NCBI GenBank assembly: GCA_028554795.2
Contig: CM068842.1
Coordinates: 48,815,574 to 48,879,573, forward strand
Length of the DNA: 64,000 nt
Direction: 5' to 3'
From: Sinohyriopsis cumingii
Taxonomy: Eukaryota; Mollusca; Bivalvia; Unionida; Unionidae
The position numbers and the translations under genes are program-made. This document shows positions 53,901-64,000 of this stretch, in pieces. The notes below the pieces were generated by a model. That model saw only the letters and a list, made by a program, of their open reading frames with translations. It was not told where the DNA came from and did no database searches. Positions within the stretch are counted from its first letter, which is position 1. Every line of letters starts with the position of its first letter.

Positions 53901-56871
53901 AAGAACAGATACACCACATTGTACAACTGACATAAACAAAATTAAAGGTTAGATTTATAAAATGTGTCTAATACCTTCATGTCTGTGCCCCCATGGAGAC
54001 GATGACCAAGAGCCCCAAAAGGATATTTGCCATCAGCAGGGTTTAGGTCGCTACGGGCAGAGATGCCATTTTCCCCGCTGTAAGGTGGGGAACAGTCACA
54101 CTTTGATAGTGGATCTTTCTTGAAGTTATTGTATCTGGGAATAAAGATTGTGATAGCTTAAATATGCATATAAATAACATACAACCAATGTAGGAATACA
54201 TGCAAATTTGTACTCATGCAGAATGGTCATATATACTCTTTGGCGTTTATCCTTCACATTATTCAGAGTTTATTTATCCTTTATACTCTTCAGAGCTGAA
54301 TACTAATTCGTAAAAATTGTGAAAATTATAGCCAAGAAAACATCAGGGCAAATGTTAATATCAAGTTTATAAGCAAGGTAGCAAATAACAATAAAAATAG
54401 CAACAATAAAATCTTTAAAATGGCTACCATAGTAGCCACAACAATAACAAACTCTAAGAATAGCTACCATGGTGGCCATAACTATAACAAAATATCTAAA
54501 GATGGCTACCACTGTGGTCATATCCACAGGAACACTTTGAAGATGGTTACCATGGTGGTCATAACAATGACAAAGTCTCTCAGATAGCTACCATGATGGC
54601 CATAACATAAACATCATCTTGAAGATGATTACCACAATGGCGATAACAACAATAAAACCTTAATGATAGTTACTATGGTAACCATAACAATAACATATGC
54701 TGTATGATGGCTACCATAATGGCCATTTAAATGTCAGATCTTTTTTTATTTTCGATTAATTCAATACAGTAAGGATTGCTTTTGTGAAAACCAATCTAAA
54801 TAGAACCAGTCATTTGAAAAAATTAAAAATAACAAGATTTTTATATAGGCTGCCATGGCATCTGTATTGATTAGGACAGTGGTACATTTTAATGTAAAAA
54901 ACAATAATATTTGGTAAATAATGCCTTTAGGAAAATCCTGTTTCATGTTCTCTCCTCTTGCAGGTTATCAGCAAAATGAAATAAGCCTGATCTGGGTACT
55001 TGCCTCATAAGTCTTGTCATGGACTCTAAGTCCTTCACCAGCACATTATCTCGTCTAAAAATTTGGGCTCTTGGTGACTTGTCATAAGTAAACCAGTCTC
55101 CATACTTAGCTACATTCTCCTGCTGTCCACTCATATTGAAGATCTTTTCACAGAAGCTGGAAACAAAAGATAAATTACTATAAAGCAAGTCACTGTCTTC
55201 TTATTACAGTTGTGCACAAGATCAATATCACATCTCAGTCTCATCAATCAGCAAATCAGATTACATATGATCTAGTCAAACGTGCTGTTATCCAATCAGA
55301 TTAAATATAATCAAGTCAAACAAGTAGTAAGCCAATCAGATTATATATAATCAAGTCAAACATTTTGTTAGCCAATCAGATTACATATAATCTACTCTTT
55401 TGTTAGCCAATCATATTACATATAATCTACTCTAATAATCTACTTTTGACACCACTGCTCCTGCAATCAGCTGAGTTTATTTAGGGAACAGAACTCAAGT
55501 AGCTGGCTACATAAATATTCATTCTGACATTGACTGTCAAAGAAAGAAACATCAATATAAGCAAAACTTGATGTGCTTTGGTATAAGCTACTTAAAGGTT
55601 GCCTGACAACTGCTAATTTATGGAGACAATACTGGATTTCTTGACAGGTTTAATTTACTTTCTTATATAAACAGAAACTATTTTTCCATGCAAAGGCCAA
55701 TGACTCCATATCATGGGGGAGTAGGGAAGGGGTATTTATATTCATATAAGTAGGTATCTTTTGCCCCCATATTTTTCCAGACTCAATCTAAAGGGATTTG
55801 TTTCTTTTTTAAACCACACTCTCCTAAAACCTCCCTCTCCACAGTGACAACATTTTTGTCATTCTAAGAAACCAGCACCTAATATAAAGAGAGGAAAAAT
55901 CTAGTCAATCAAGTGATTTTTTGTTAAGATTTTCATAATGAAAGTTGCTCATTTTTAAGGCTTGGATTTTAGTCTTCTCCATGCTCAATTAAAAACCACA
56001 TTTCAGTCAATTTTAGAAAAGCTGATTTCAACATTCAAAACATCATAGGTTTGATATTTGTCTGAAAAGCAGGCCAAGAGGGTAAAATCTTGTACCTCCC
56101 CAGAAAGAAAAAAAATTATCCTTGTAAAATACTGCAGACCAAATGATCCTATTCCAAACAAACTGAAACGTCCCTCACAGGGACTGGTGCTCTACTGGCT
56201 TAAATGAATTTCCTGGGCTCCACAATGACTCCGTTTCTGCTTTCTTCTATTCTTTTTAACTGCTGGGCACTGAAATCATCTCTGACATACTTTGGAAACT
56301 GCAACATACTTAACTTGGAAACAGCTAATTTGTGTGAGGCAACATGTTCACAATATACTTTTATGTGCAGAACAGAAATCTATGTCAAGGCCTTTGACAG
56401 CAAACCTGATATTACAAACTAAAGATTTTAAAACTTATCTCAAATGATACCATGATATACCCATATGCTAAGTTTGGTTCAAACAATACCAAGATATACC
56501 CATACACCAAGTTTGGTTCAATCTACAAATGACATTTTTTTAGAAAAGAAAAAAGTTATTTAAGTGCTATCATTCAAAGCTTTCTTCAGAGATATCTACA
56601 AACTGGGTGTGATAAAAAATTCAATTATACTTCTTTGTGTTACCATGCTCAGAAGCCAGTTGCAGCTAAAAACTGAGTATAGATTTCTGACATTAAAAAC
56701 AATGTCAGTGAGATGACTATCAATCTGTTACCAGAATACAGCTAAATACAAAGTCAAAATTCATTTGTATATGAACAAATCACTGTCTTCATTGAAATAC
56801 AAAAATGCAAGCAATTATCTTTGACTTGACCCAAGGTAAATTAGGTCTGTTTTTAACTTTATTCACCAATG

Positions 56872-56905
<34 letters not shown>

Positions 56906-56906
56906 C

Positions 56907-56940
<34 letters not shown>

Positions 56941-59900
56941 CTAATAATGATAATAATAATAATAATGCTTTATTTATAGAGTTTGACTCATTAGTCAATG
57001 ACTATTCTCCCTTTAAGCCCTCTAAGGAGAGTAGAACAATGCACATTATATGAAGATAACAATAATTACTGTTTACTTTAAAATGTTTAGTATCAAAATA
57101 CTAAATTCCATTATCTATTAGAAGCATATACATGCTCATGATATCTCTTCTTAAATACTCTAATATTTTCAGCAGATTTTACATTGACTAAGGTTTAGAT
57201 GTCTCTATACTCCACTTTATTGCGGATGAAGATCTCCTTAGGTTCACATTTTAACCACTTCAGATAACCAAGCTTGGTTCACCCTCATCTAACCAATTCT
57301 GCTAGAAATCGTTATTTATTATTGGTAGACATAGAATATATTCAAGATGTACACTTACGGAATGTTGTAACTGGGCCAATATGTCTGGTTCTTCAGTAAC
57401 TCGGTCATATCCATATGCATGATGAAGCCTCTAGAGAAAATAAACATTTCCAAAGAAAAATTAAAGTTCTGGGTAATGGCTGGAATTTAGTCTAAGGAAG
57501 AATACAAGATCAGTATTTTTTTTCTAAGATAAACATGATTAAGTACCTCTATAATTTTGTTTTGATAGTATAATAATACCTTTGAAATTTAATTATCAAA
57601 TAATAATACCATTGAAATTTAATTACCAAATCTTACGGAAATACTATCTGAAGAATAGTGGTTTGTGTGCAATAAATAATTTTATGAGAAAATGGAGACT
57701 CTTCACATATTTACATTTTATCTTGTTAAAAAATATATTTATATTTACTTAGAATGGTTTCTCTTCCTTCATTTTTGGCTTTGTACATTTTAATCAACAC
57801 CAATATAGCCAGTAGTGTGCTGACATGCTTTTGAACTCTAAACATACATACATACATACATATACACACTTTCTGAAAAAATACTTTATCGAATCAAGTT
57901 AAAATAAGAAGCACAGCACAGGAATTCAGTAATTCATGGGAGATATTTGAAAAAATCTGATGAAATTAGCTACAATACCTTTTCCCCTGAGTAATAACTT
58001 CATAAATTACTGTCATACATTTCTAAGCACATCTGTGGAAATAAGCATCTTTGACAAATACAGTATACCAAATGTACTTGCTTATAAGATGAGTCCACCT
58101 GCAAACTGCACAGACCCAGATCTACCATAGCATAATGCATAATGCACTGATTGATCTGAGTATATGCAGTCTGTTTAGGAGTAATCAGCAGAACAAGCAA
58201 CACAGACCCTGATCTACCAGTACATTATGTAATTGTTGATAAGGGTCTGTGCTGTTTGCAGTTGAACTTGTAATTACAGTATTTATTCACTTACGGAATC
58301 TGTTCCAGAATTGTCAGAAGTCCTTTGGATGGAACAACCCCAGGTTCAAATTTGTTATAATCAACAATCATCCACTGATTATTGTACCTGAAATACAACA
58401 AAAAAAATATTGTACAGGATTAATGGTTTGTTTCTGTCATGTAAGAATGATCACTGCTGAACTTCATCAAAATTAAAATTTGAGCAACCATATTCCATTG
58501 TTACTAAAAGCCATAAATCAAAACAAAATAAATAAATGTAAAATTGGTTGTTCACCATAAAACATTTTATTATAAACTCATTTTTTTCTCCATTAACTTT
58601 ACATTATCAGAACTGTACAGTATTCTATGATATTGAACACCTTGATACTGCATGCACATACATGACACGTGTGTATAAAAATAGTATATTAGATGTAATG
58701 TACATGCTCGAAAAAAGTATGTGGAGTACGGTCACTTATAAGTAGATAAAAAAAACTGCATAGAGCCAGATCTGCAGTCACATTATCTGGGCTTATGTAG
58801 TTTTTTAGGCCTAATCAGTGAAACAAACAAAACAGACACTGATCTGCCAGCGAATTTTGTAATGTAAAATCAGAGACTATGTTAACTGCAGTTGGACTTG
58901 ACTTGTAAGTGAGTGTATATGGCTTCAGTATGTTGCTGCATAAAATCTTTAGTTTAACAACTTGTATTAAGCTGTTAACTGTAATATAAAGAACAGGTAT
59001 CACAGAATTTCCATTTCTTTTCTTTTAAACAAAGGTTGTTGCTTTATATTGTTTGCATTTATAAAAATTCTTTTCATCATTTTATATGGAACTACACTTG
59101 TCCCCTTCATATATGGCCACCTCTTCTGCTCCAAAAAAGTGGCCTTATAAAAGGGGGAGCCTATCATGTGGGTGTCAAAATGGTTTAGATATATTATTTT
59201 GTTGTTGGTCAAGACGGAGAGGCCTCTTTTTAGAGGAGCTTCTAAAGATAGGGACCACTATATGTTCTGATTATATCATGATGATATAAAAGTTTCTCTC
59301 CAAAATCTAACAACAATGGTACCTAGGTGTAGTCAATGACCTCACAGTGATAGGGCAATAATGGAAGACTGATAAAATATTATAGTCTAATGTCCCAGAT
59401 CATTCATATTTTAAGTCAGACAAGTAAAAGTTTCCAAAGCGCATGTTCAGGATAAGTGCTTTTCCCTACTTTAACTCTAATTCTCCTACTTCAGTCTCTT
59501 GAGCTACTTTTACCTGACCATTTATGCCCTCTGGGAATGCTTTAATTTACCTTTCTTCATTCATTCATTCACATTCCGTTAAACTACAGCAAGTTGTCCT
59601 TGACAATGGTCACAAGTGTACAGATTCTAGTATTACTTTACTGTATATTGGGCGACCAAACTATAAACCAATCAAAACACTTCAAAAACAAAATAAATCC
59701 AGCATGATAAATTGGCAGTGTTTTAAATGACTTGTTTCATGTATAATCAACCTAGATCGCCCTTTGATTTCAAGCAAGTGAGTTGATGCAATGAAATTAA
59801 TGATAGGCACTTTACTGACATAAGTGTCTTTTTCCTTTAAGAACCAATTAGATAATATGTATTAGGTCTCTAATTTTGTAACTGATTATATAGTGGATCA

Positions 59901-62900
59901 ACTGCATCTCTAGCAGGGTTCATACAGAATTCTTTATGATGAATTCAAAGACTTTTCCCAAACTTTCAAAGACTACAAACATAGATTTCCAATACCTATT
60001 TTCACTATCATTTAGTATACAAGTTATGTTATATGAGAAAACAATAAATGCAAAATACTACAATATTGTTTAATGATGAAATGAAACTGAATGGGTCATC
60101 AAAATAAGGAAACCAGGAAAACTCAACTACATCTGAATCTAACAACCTTGGACAAATTTATTTGTGATTATGGAAAGAAATTAAAATGTTTGGGTTTATT
60201 TCAATTTTCAAAGTCTTTTAAAGACCTCAAGGTAATCTGCTCGGTTTTCCCATACTTTCAAGGCCTTGAAAATGCTACCTCATTGTTCCCAAACTATCAA
60301 AGACCTTCAAAGACTGTATGAACCCAGTAGCAAAATAATTACACTAATTAAGGAGTGGTCTGAGTTTACACTTAAACAACAAAGTCTAAGTTATGATCAC
60401 TTTAGCACCAAATGACATCTTTTTTTTTCTATTGGGATAAAATTTGTTTGCAAATTAATTTAGATTAAGAGAAGTCCTAATCACATGAAAGACATGGAAG
60501 ACAGGGCTTGTGTATTATAAACATATCAAAGTGGGGAGATAAAATCCAAGGTCAACATTGAGACTGAGGTAACTGTTTCTCCAAAGAGACATAAACCAAG
60601 CTCTGTGGCAGTAAAAAATGTTAAACATGATACAACTAAGCCACAAAGGAATTTTAGACATACTGGGTTGATAATTATCCATGGCTTGAATTCACTTACT
60701 CTTTAGGAAAGATGTTTTGCAGTTACTGCAAACAATACCCACCAAAATCCCACTAGTGTATTTGTCCATCTAACCAACAAATGCAGAACTTGATTAAAGC
60801 AAGTCTCATGACAGTTTTGGACCTCATAAAGCCAATGTGAAGAAAATTCCTAATGTCAGAGTTGATATCACTCCACTAGGAAAGCCCATTTTCAAACACC
60901 ATGTACTGTAGCCCAAAAAGAAAAATATTTTTCACATTGGGCTCATGTATATGGCAGTTTATCCAAGATGCAAAACCGCATTAGTCATTTAGTAAGCTGG
61001 CAATTCAATAACCATGACTTGTGATTTTTCTTTCACCCTCCCTATTTTATCCATATATAGTCATGACTGACCAATACACATATTATAAAGATTGAACAGG
61101 ACAACTGTGTGATGTTCTGAACATAAAATCAAGTTGGATAAATATATACTGAACTGAATATTAAATTCATCAGAGATTTTATGTCGTTTCAATGTACATC
61201 AAACAATTCTACATTAAATTCATCATTACATTTTCATCAATTTTATAACTACAGTATATCAATAACATACAATTTTCACAATTGAACAACATTTGTAACA
61301 CATATGCACAACTGTAATGCACTTAAACAGGAATCATATTTTTACAGATTCCTTGAAATATTTCTGAAAATTGTACTGTTAAAATTTGTAATTTAGACTT
61401 GTTTTTTTTATGTATTCTTTAATACTAATAATTTCTTTTTTCTTTTCTTTATTTTGATTTTCTTTTTTATTCTTATCCGTACTCTGATATCAAAATTTGT
61501 GTACATCACTGAAGATTTGATGATCAGCATGCTAGGTTATAATATATTTTGCCCCAATGCTGGGGAAAATCATTTACAAACACGCCTTAATGATTTTTCA
61601 AGCCCAACACACTGAAAGTATTTTGTTATTTATAACAATGTACTGTAGTTTCATCAATTTTTTTTGGGGGGGGCCAATTTTCGTGGTTTTCATTGTTGCC
61701 CCGAACCGCAAATTTAAATCCCCAACGAAAAATGAGCCATGCAGAATGATGCCCCCCCCCCCATTTTCTTACAGTGTTTCATTCATAGAGATTAACACAG
61801 CTACTAGTATTTGATAAATCAAGGTCAATACTGTAATATGGTAATTAAATATTAGCTTCTACATGGTTTTATTTTTTATTTTAACCTTTTGAAACAAGAA
61901 TTATAAATCATTTTATATTGTTTCAATTTACATGTTCGATAAGGTATCCAATAGCCATTATTTTACACTCACTGCCTTAAATCAATATGTGAGGCAAGAA
62001 AGGATAGAGAGAAAATAGAGAAAAAGCATAAGGTATTCAAACAATAGTAATACTGAAAATGAAAGAAAAATAATACAAATTAACACTATATGAAAATTAA
62101 ATTTAATACTTATTCAAATTGATTGATGTTGAAACATTTAAATCCTTCTGAAAGCACATTTCATCTTATCCATGCATTTTTAATCCAAAAGAACAGCAAT
62201 CCTGTAAAATACTAAAACCATTTCTTGAAACACTATGTATATACACTAATTACAGCAAAGTATTAAAGCTAACACTTCACAGATTTTTGGATAAAGCCAC
62301 AATATCAACATCGTGTCAATCAAGTCTCATGGTACTCACAAATGCTTCTCAGGTAAATAACCACCAAATTGCTGAATTAAACAAGTCCAGCTTTCTCAAA
62401 ACCACTGATAATTAGGTCCTATCTTTCACTCATTGTCACATGAGCTGCAATTATCCATTCAGTGTGAATTGGCTTGACTTATGAGGTTGCAAGGTTTTAC
62501 TAATACTGTGCACTGATCGTCACCAATAACATCTTTTTCCTTAATGGCATCTATGACCTGTTTAGCATACTACTAGTGGAAGTATGACTTTTATTCTTCT
62601 TTAATAACTGATTGGCCTAGTGTTGTTGGTTGCGTCAGCTTCCTTTGATGTTGAGCACTCAAACTAAAACATGGCGAAAGTGATTAACCTTGACAGATAT
62701 TTTATTTGTGCTCATAGAGATGGAAGCATTGTTCAAGTGTTTTTGGCTGCATCGGCTTCGACTGATGTTTATCATTTGTGCTCATACATATGGTAGTACT
62801 GCTTTAAACTGTGAAGTGACTGCCATTTGTGTAGGAATAGTTTTATTCTTTTGTATTCTTTATTTTGGGTATTTGTAGAGGTTAAACCATGAAACAAAAT

Positions 62901-63326
62901 ACCTGTGCAAACTTTTACAGGCAAAACCATGAATTTAAGTACCCATGAAAATGCCCTTTTTTTAATACAAAACCACGAAAATTGAGCCCAACGAAAATAA
63001 ATGATACTACAGTATTTAAACTAAAAAAATTAATAAATGATTGTAGATCTTCATATGCAGAAAACATCAAGTATATACAAAATTTTTAGCGAAGGATTTC
63101 AAGCAAACACGGGTCACAAGCTATTCTACATGTTGAAAGAATAGAAAACTTTTGGTGAGACTCACGTGCCACTGTTGAACTGGGAGAAGATTTGGGCCCA
63201 GTCATCTCCTGTCTTAGCCAGTCTATTAGCTACCATGGTTCTTATACCCTCCATGACACCTCCAGTAGGTTTGACAAATTTCCACAGGTCATCATTACTG
63301 TTACCAATAGTGGTCTCTAAGCTGGC
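47743..63326 (-). CDS. PLBD2: PLBD2-like phospholipase B-like protein, C-terminal half, 6 exons, 5' partial
   Basis: PLBD2 (lamina-ancestor/PLB-like family) is a soluble lysosomal glycoprotein of the Ntn-hydrolase fold, matured by cleavage. Its enzymatic substrate is still not firmly known. Minus-strand exons, in coding order, are 63326-63166, 58387-58295, 57430-57359, 55156-55004, 54134-53975 and 47946-47743. They total 843 nt, about 280 residues against about 590 in human. The phases match at every junction. Landmarks in order are ETTIGN, VANRLA, NSGTYNNQWMIVDY, LTILEQIP, YWPSYNIP, SPRAQIFRR, GENGISARSDLNPADG, HGGTDMK and ISGPTWDDLPPFQWS. ISARSDLN and PPFQWS favour PLBD2 over PLBD1. The region of the catalytic cysteine should lie in exons beyond the right edge. 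N-glycosylation sequons are visible at NMS and NGT. Confidence 0.95.
48135..48790. repeat. Minisatellite, 77-bp unit, about 8 units
   Basis: CCTGCAGAGTCACATGTAGA, GAGCACAAGTGTACTGCAAA, ATGTGATGTCTCACCTGTGA and GTAGTGTTAGGATAATT make up a unit; starts at 48261 and 48338 show the 77-bp step. The edge units are diverged. On the minus (sense) strand each unit contains a CACAGGTGAGA donor-like and a TTTTGCAG acceptor-like motif. Confidence 0.93.
49053..49212. repeat. Minisatellite, 47-bp unit, about 3.4 units
   Basis: TTAATCCTAAATATATAATT, TCTAACCTGACTGTCACC and GTTGTCA recur exactly every 47 bases (49057, 49104, 49151, 49198). Confidence 0.95.
50530..52060. repeat. Diverged tandem array, about 120-145 bp units, interrupted by a TIR element
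   Basis: AAGATGGCTGCCATAGTGGC-like, TCAGATCAGCACCATTTTCA-like, TTTAGGACCAACTAGACATC-like and AGTCTTCTAGTGAAAACC-like segments follow each other repeatedly. The TIR element at 50799-51450 is inserted in the array. Confidence 0.8.
50799..51450. mobile_element. Short TIR element, copy 2, intact (empty target of the DIRS-like element)
   Basis: A 652-bp element begins GGTGGCGCT and ends AGCGCCACC (perfect 9-bp inverted termini), flanked by AAT on both sides. It matches 25578-26179 plus 32311-32356 almost throughout and has no DIRS element inside. No transposase is seen, so it is non-autonomous. The superfamily is unknown. Confidence 0.88.
52093..52223 (+). repeat. tRNA-derived SINE (family A), 5'-truncated, with 9-bp TSD
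   Basis: Only the 3' half is present, from about TTATTCTTGTGGGTCAGCCG to a CAA-repeat tail. The flanking duplication CAAAGTAGT is at 52084-52092 and 52224-52232. Confidence 0.9.
52880..53580. repeat. Second block of the diverged 120-145-bp array
   Basis: The same motifs as 50530-52060 recur (TTTAGGACCAACTAGACATC, AGAAGTCTT, CAAAATGGCTGCTGTGGCAG). A short exact duplication of CCCATCCATTTTGAAGAAG-like sequence sits near 53410-53470. Confidence 0.75.
53975..54134 (-). CDS. PLBD2: PLBD2 exon 5 of window (ISARSDLNP)
   Basis: The acceptor is ATTCCCAG and the donor is AAG|GTATTA. The first base completes an arginine codon. The exon then reads YNNFKKDPLSKCDC, GENGISARSDLNPADGKYPF and HGGTDMK, the most diagnostic segment for PLBD2. 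Confidence 0.96.
54135..55003 (-). other. PLBD2 intron with GC-AG splice sites
   Basis: 869 bp, donor AG|GCAAGT at 55003 and acceptor ATTCCCAG at 54135 (minus strand). It contains a 41-bp minisatellite. Confidence 0.9.
54410..54725. repeat. Minisatellite, 41-bp unit
   Basis: GATGGCTACCATGGTGGCCA, TAACAATAACAAA and a variable stretch recur with starts near 54505, 54546, 54587, 54628, 54669 and 54710 (41 each); the first two units are longer. Confidence 0.9.
55004..55156 (-). CDS. PLBD2: PLBD2 exon 4 of window (SPRAQIFRR), GC donor
   Basis: The acceptor is GTTTCCAG. The exon codes FCEKIFNMSGQQENVAKYGD, then SPRAQIFRRDNVLVKDLESM and TRLM, ending in AG|GCAAGT. The only donor that keeps the frame open into the next exon is this GC site. 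The nearby GT, three bases on, would give ATA CAA TAA (a stop) at the start of the next exon. Confidence 0.93.
55253..55440. repeat. Minisatellite, 40-bp unit
   Basis: CCAATCAGATTACATATAAT followed by CAAGTCAAAC recurs at 55293, 55333, 55373 (40 apart) and 55408, with diverged flanking units. Confidence 0.9.
56871..56967 (+). repeat. TAA trinucleotide microsatellite, possibly a LINE tail
   Basis: About 30 TAA units with small interruptions are followed by TGCTTTATTTATAGAG. In reverse this reads CTCTATAAATAAAGCATTAT, similar to the end of CR1-like LINEs. Too little is left to call an element. Confidence 0.9.
57359..57430 (-). CDS. PLBD2: PLBD2 exon 3 of window (72 nt)
   Basis: The acceptor is TCTCTAG and the donor is TCC|GTAAGT. 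This is a short exon coding GFIMHMDMTELLKNQTYW and PSYNI, with a split proline codon at each end. The frame was chosen because it joins both neighbours in phase and matches the family YW-SYNIP motif. Confidence 0.93.
57431..58294 (-). other. PLBD2 intron, 0.9 kb
   Basis: GT-AG. It contains a CATA tetranucleotide run at about 57843-57866 and a foldback repeat at its 5' end. Nothing else is seen. Confidence 0.85.
58079..58277. repeat. Foldback repeat beside the PLBD2 exon 2 donor
   Basis: The left arm GAGTCCACCTGCAAACTGCA with CAGACCCAGATCTACCA is opposed by GGGTCTGTGCTGTTTGCAGT with TGAACTTGTAATTACAG. It ends fewer than 20 bases from the splice donor at 58294. Confidence 0.7.
58295..58387 (-). 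CDS. PLBD2: PLBD2 exon 2 of window (YNNQWMIVDY)
   Basis: The acceptor is TATTTCAG and the donor is TCC|GTAAGT. The first base completes threonine, and the exon then reads YNNQWMIVDYNKFEPGVV and GLLTILEQI, a core motif of the family. Confidence 0.96.
58733..58915. repeat. Foldback repeat
   Basis: It runs from CACTTATAAGTAGAT and ACTGCATAGAGCCAGATCTG to GCAGTTGGACTTGACTTGTA and AGTGAG, the same hairpin family as at 34858 and 58079. Confidence 0.65.
59914..60327. mobile_element. MITE with inverted termini CAGGGTTCATACAG
   Basis: The left end GGGTTCATACAG, followed by ATTCAAAGACTTTTCC, is mirrored by CTTCAAAGACTGTATGAACC at 60304-60323. Short CTTTCAAAGAC repeats lie inside. The CAGGGTT terminus hints at hAT, but no 8-bp duplication was found. 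Confidence 0.65.
61643..63012. mobile_element. TA-flanked TIR element, about 1.4 kb, non-autonomous
   Basis: The left end CTGTAGTTTCATCAATTTTT, with CCAATTTTCGTGGTTTTC, is mirrored at 62985-63012 by GAAAATAAATGATACTACAG and CACGAAAATTGAG. TA flanks both ends (61641-61642, 63013-63014). The first 590 bases recur at 63401-64000. No transposase is recognised. Confidence 0.7.
63166..63326 (-). CDS. PLBD2: PLBD2 exon 1 of window (ETTIGN...FNSGT)
   Basis: On the minus strand the acceptor is TTATAG before 63326 and the donor is GGCAC|GTGAGT. The exon starts in phase 0, runs 53 codons and leaves two bases of a threonine codon. Landmarks are ASLETTIGNSNDDLWKFV, RTMVANRLAKTGDDWAQIF and QFNSG. Confidence 0.95.
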
Positions 63327-64000
63327 CTATAAAATAGAGATAATTAGTCTCAAGACTGGTCTATAACACACAATTAGTCTCTTGTCTGTTCTACAACATA
63401 CTGTAGTATCATCAATTTTTGTGGGGGACCAATTTTCATGGTTTTCGTTGACCCGATCCACGAAATTTAAATCCCCAACGAAAAATGAGCCATGTGGGAT
63501 CATAATCCCCCCTTCATTTTCTTACAGTGTTTCATTCCTAGAGATTAACACAGCTACTGGTATTTTATACATCAAGGTCAATACTGTAATCTGGTAATTA
63601 AATATTAGCTTTTACATGTGTTTGTTTTATTTTTTATTTTAACCTTTTGAAATAATAATTATAAATTATTTTATATTGTCTCAATGTACACGTTCGATAA
63701 GGTATCCGATAACCATAATTTTACATTCACTGCCTTAAATCGATATGTGAGGAAAGTAAGGTTAGAGAGAAAATAGAGAAAAAGCATAAGGTATTCAAAC
63801 AATAGTAATACTGAAAATGAAAGAAAAAATACAAACTAACACTATATGAAAATTAAATTTAATACTTATTCAAATCGATCCTTCATCTGAGTACAACTGT
63901 TGTTGAAACATTTAAATCCTTCTGAAAGCACATCTCATTTTATCCATGCATTTTTTATCCAAAAGAACAACAATCCTGTAAAATACTAAAACCATTTCTT
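63327..64000 (-). other. PLBD2 upstream intron, cut by the window edge
   Basis: From the acceptor at 63327 to the end of the window. It is almost entirely the second copy of the TA-flanked element. Confidence 0.85.
63401..64000. mobile_element. Second copy of the TA-flanked TIR element, cut by the window edge
   Basis: It starts CTGTAGTATCATCAATTTTT right after TA (63399-63400) and follows 61643-62230 closely, including CACTGCCTTAAATC and GGTATTCAAACAATAGTAAT. A short segment near 63880 is present here and absent from the other copy. Confidence 0.85.

Larger units (their letters stand above)
47947..53974 (-). other. PLBD2 last intron (6.0 kb)
   Basis: GT-AG on the minus strand. It is filled with minisatellites of 77 and 47 bp, an intact short TIR element, diverged arrays of about 120-145 bp and a truncated SINE. 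Nothing is recognised in 49215-50440, 52235-52880 and 53585-53970. Confidence 0.85.
55157..57358 (-). other. PLBD2 intron, 2.2 kb
   Basis: GT-AG. It contains a 40-bp minisatellite and a TAA microsatellite; the rest (55445-56865 and 57000-57355) shows nothing recognisable. Confidence 0.85.
58388..63165 (-). other. PLBD2 intron, 4.8 kb
   Basis: GT-AG. It contains a foldback repeat, a MITE and a larger TIR element, listed separately. Nothing is recognised in 58916-59910 and 60330-61640. Confidence 0.85.

Noticed and set aside
56805-57053. 82-codon asparagine-rich frame
   Set aside because: A translation of the TAA/AAT microsatellite.

Overview
This is a eukaryotic, intron-rich, AT-rich genomic window. 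It carries the 3' portions of two convergent protein-coding genes, buried in introns and intergenic DNA full of transposon remnants, tRNA-derived SINEs, tandem repeats and microsatellites. The repeat style (AC-tailed and CAA-tailed SINEs, a DIRS-like tyrosine-recombinase retroelement, many short TIR elements) together with the protein sequences suggests a marine invertebrate, most likely a bivalve mollusc. The species assignment is inference.

Gene 1 (+ strand, 4934-34781) is the C-terminal third of ANKFY1 (Rabankyrin-5). Nine exons with matching phases encode the last run of ankyrin repeats and the terminal FYVE zinc finger, ending in a stop at 34779-34781. The first codon in the window is split, so the 5' part of the gene lies to the left. 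The last intron (24087-34648, about 10.6 kb) splits the FYVE signature. It holds a DIRS-like element that inserted into a roughly 650-bp TIR element; a second, unoccupied copy of that TIR element sits at 50799-51450.

Gene 2 (- strand, 63326 down to 47743) is the C-terminal half of a PLBD2-like lysosomal phospholipase-B-like protein. Six exons with matching phases are visible, and one intron uses a GC-AG splice pair. The N-terminal half, including the region of the catalytic cysteine, lies beyond the right edge.

No gene was recognised in the 13 kb between the two stop codons (34782-47742). It holds SINEs, a foldback repeat next to the ANKFY1 stop, and several minisatellites (40, 45, 151 and 30 bp). 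The PLBD2 introns carry further arrays (77, 47, 41 and 40 bp), diverged arrays of about 120-145 bp, and two same-orientation copies of a TA-flanked TIR element that bracket the 63166-63326 exon.

I found no convincing new multi-gene system. The most informative observations are these: the DIRS fossil with its occupied and empty target sites and a shared 5-bp crossover sequence; a SINE whose target-site duplication starts exactly at an ANKFY1 5' splice site; the GC-AG intron in PLBD2; a SINE-like unit with a triplicated tRNA-like head; and arrays that repeat AAGGTCA-type motifs at nucleosome-scale spacing. All coordinates were counted by hand. Exon edges should be exact or within 1-2 bases; repeat edges are approximate.
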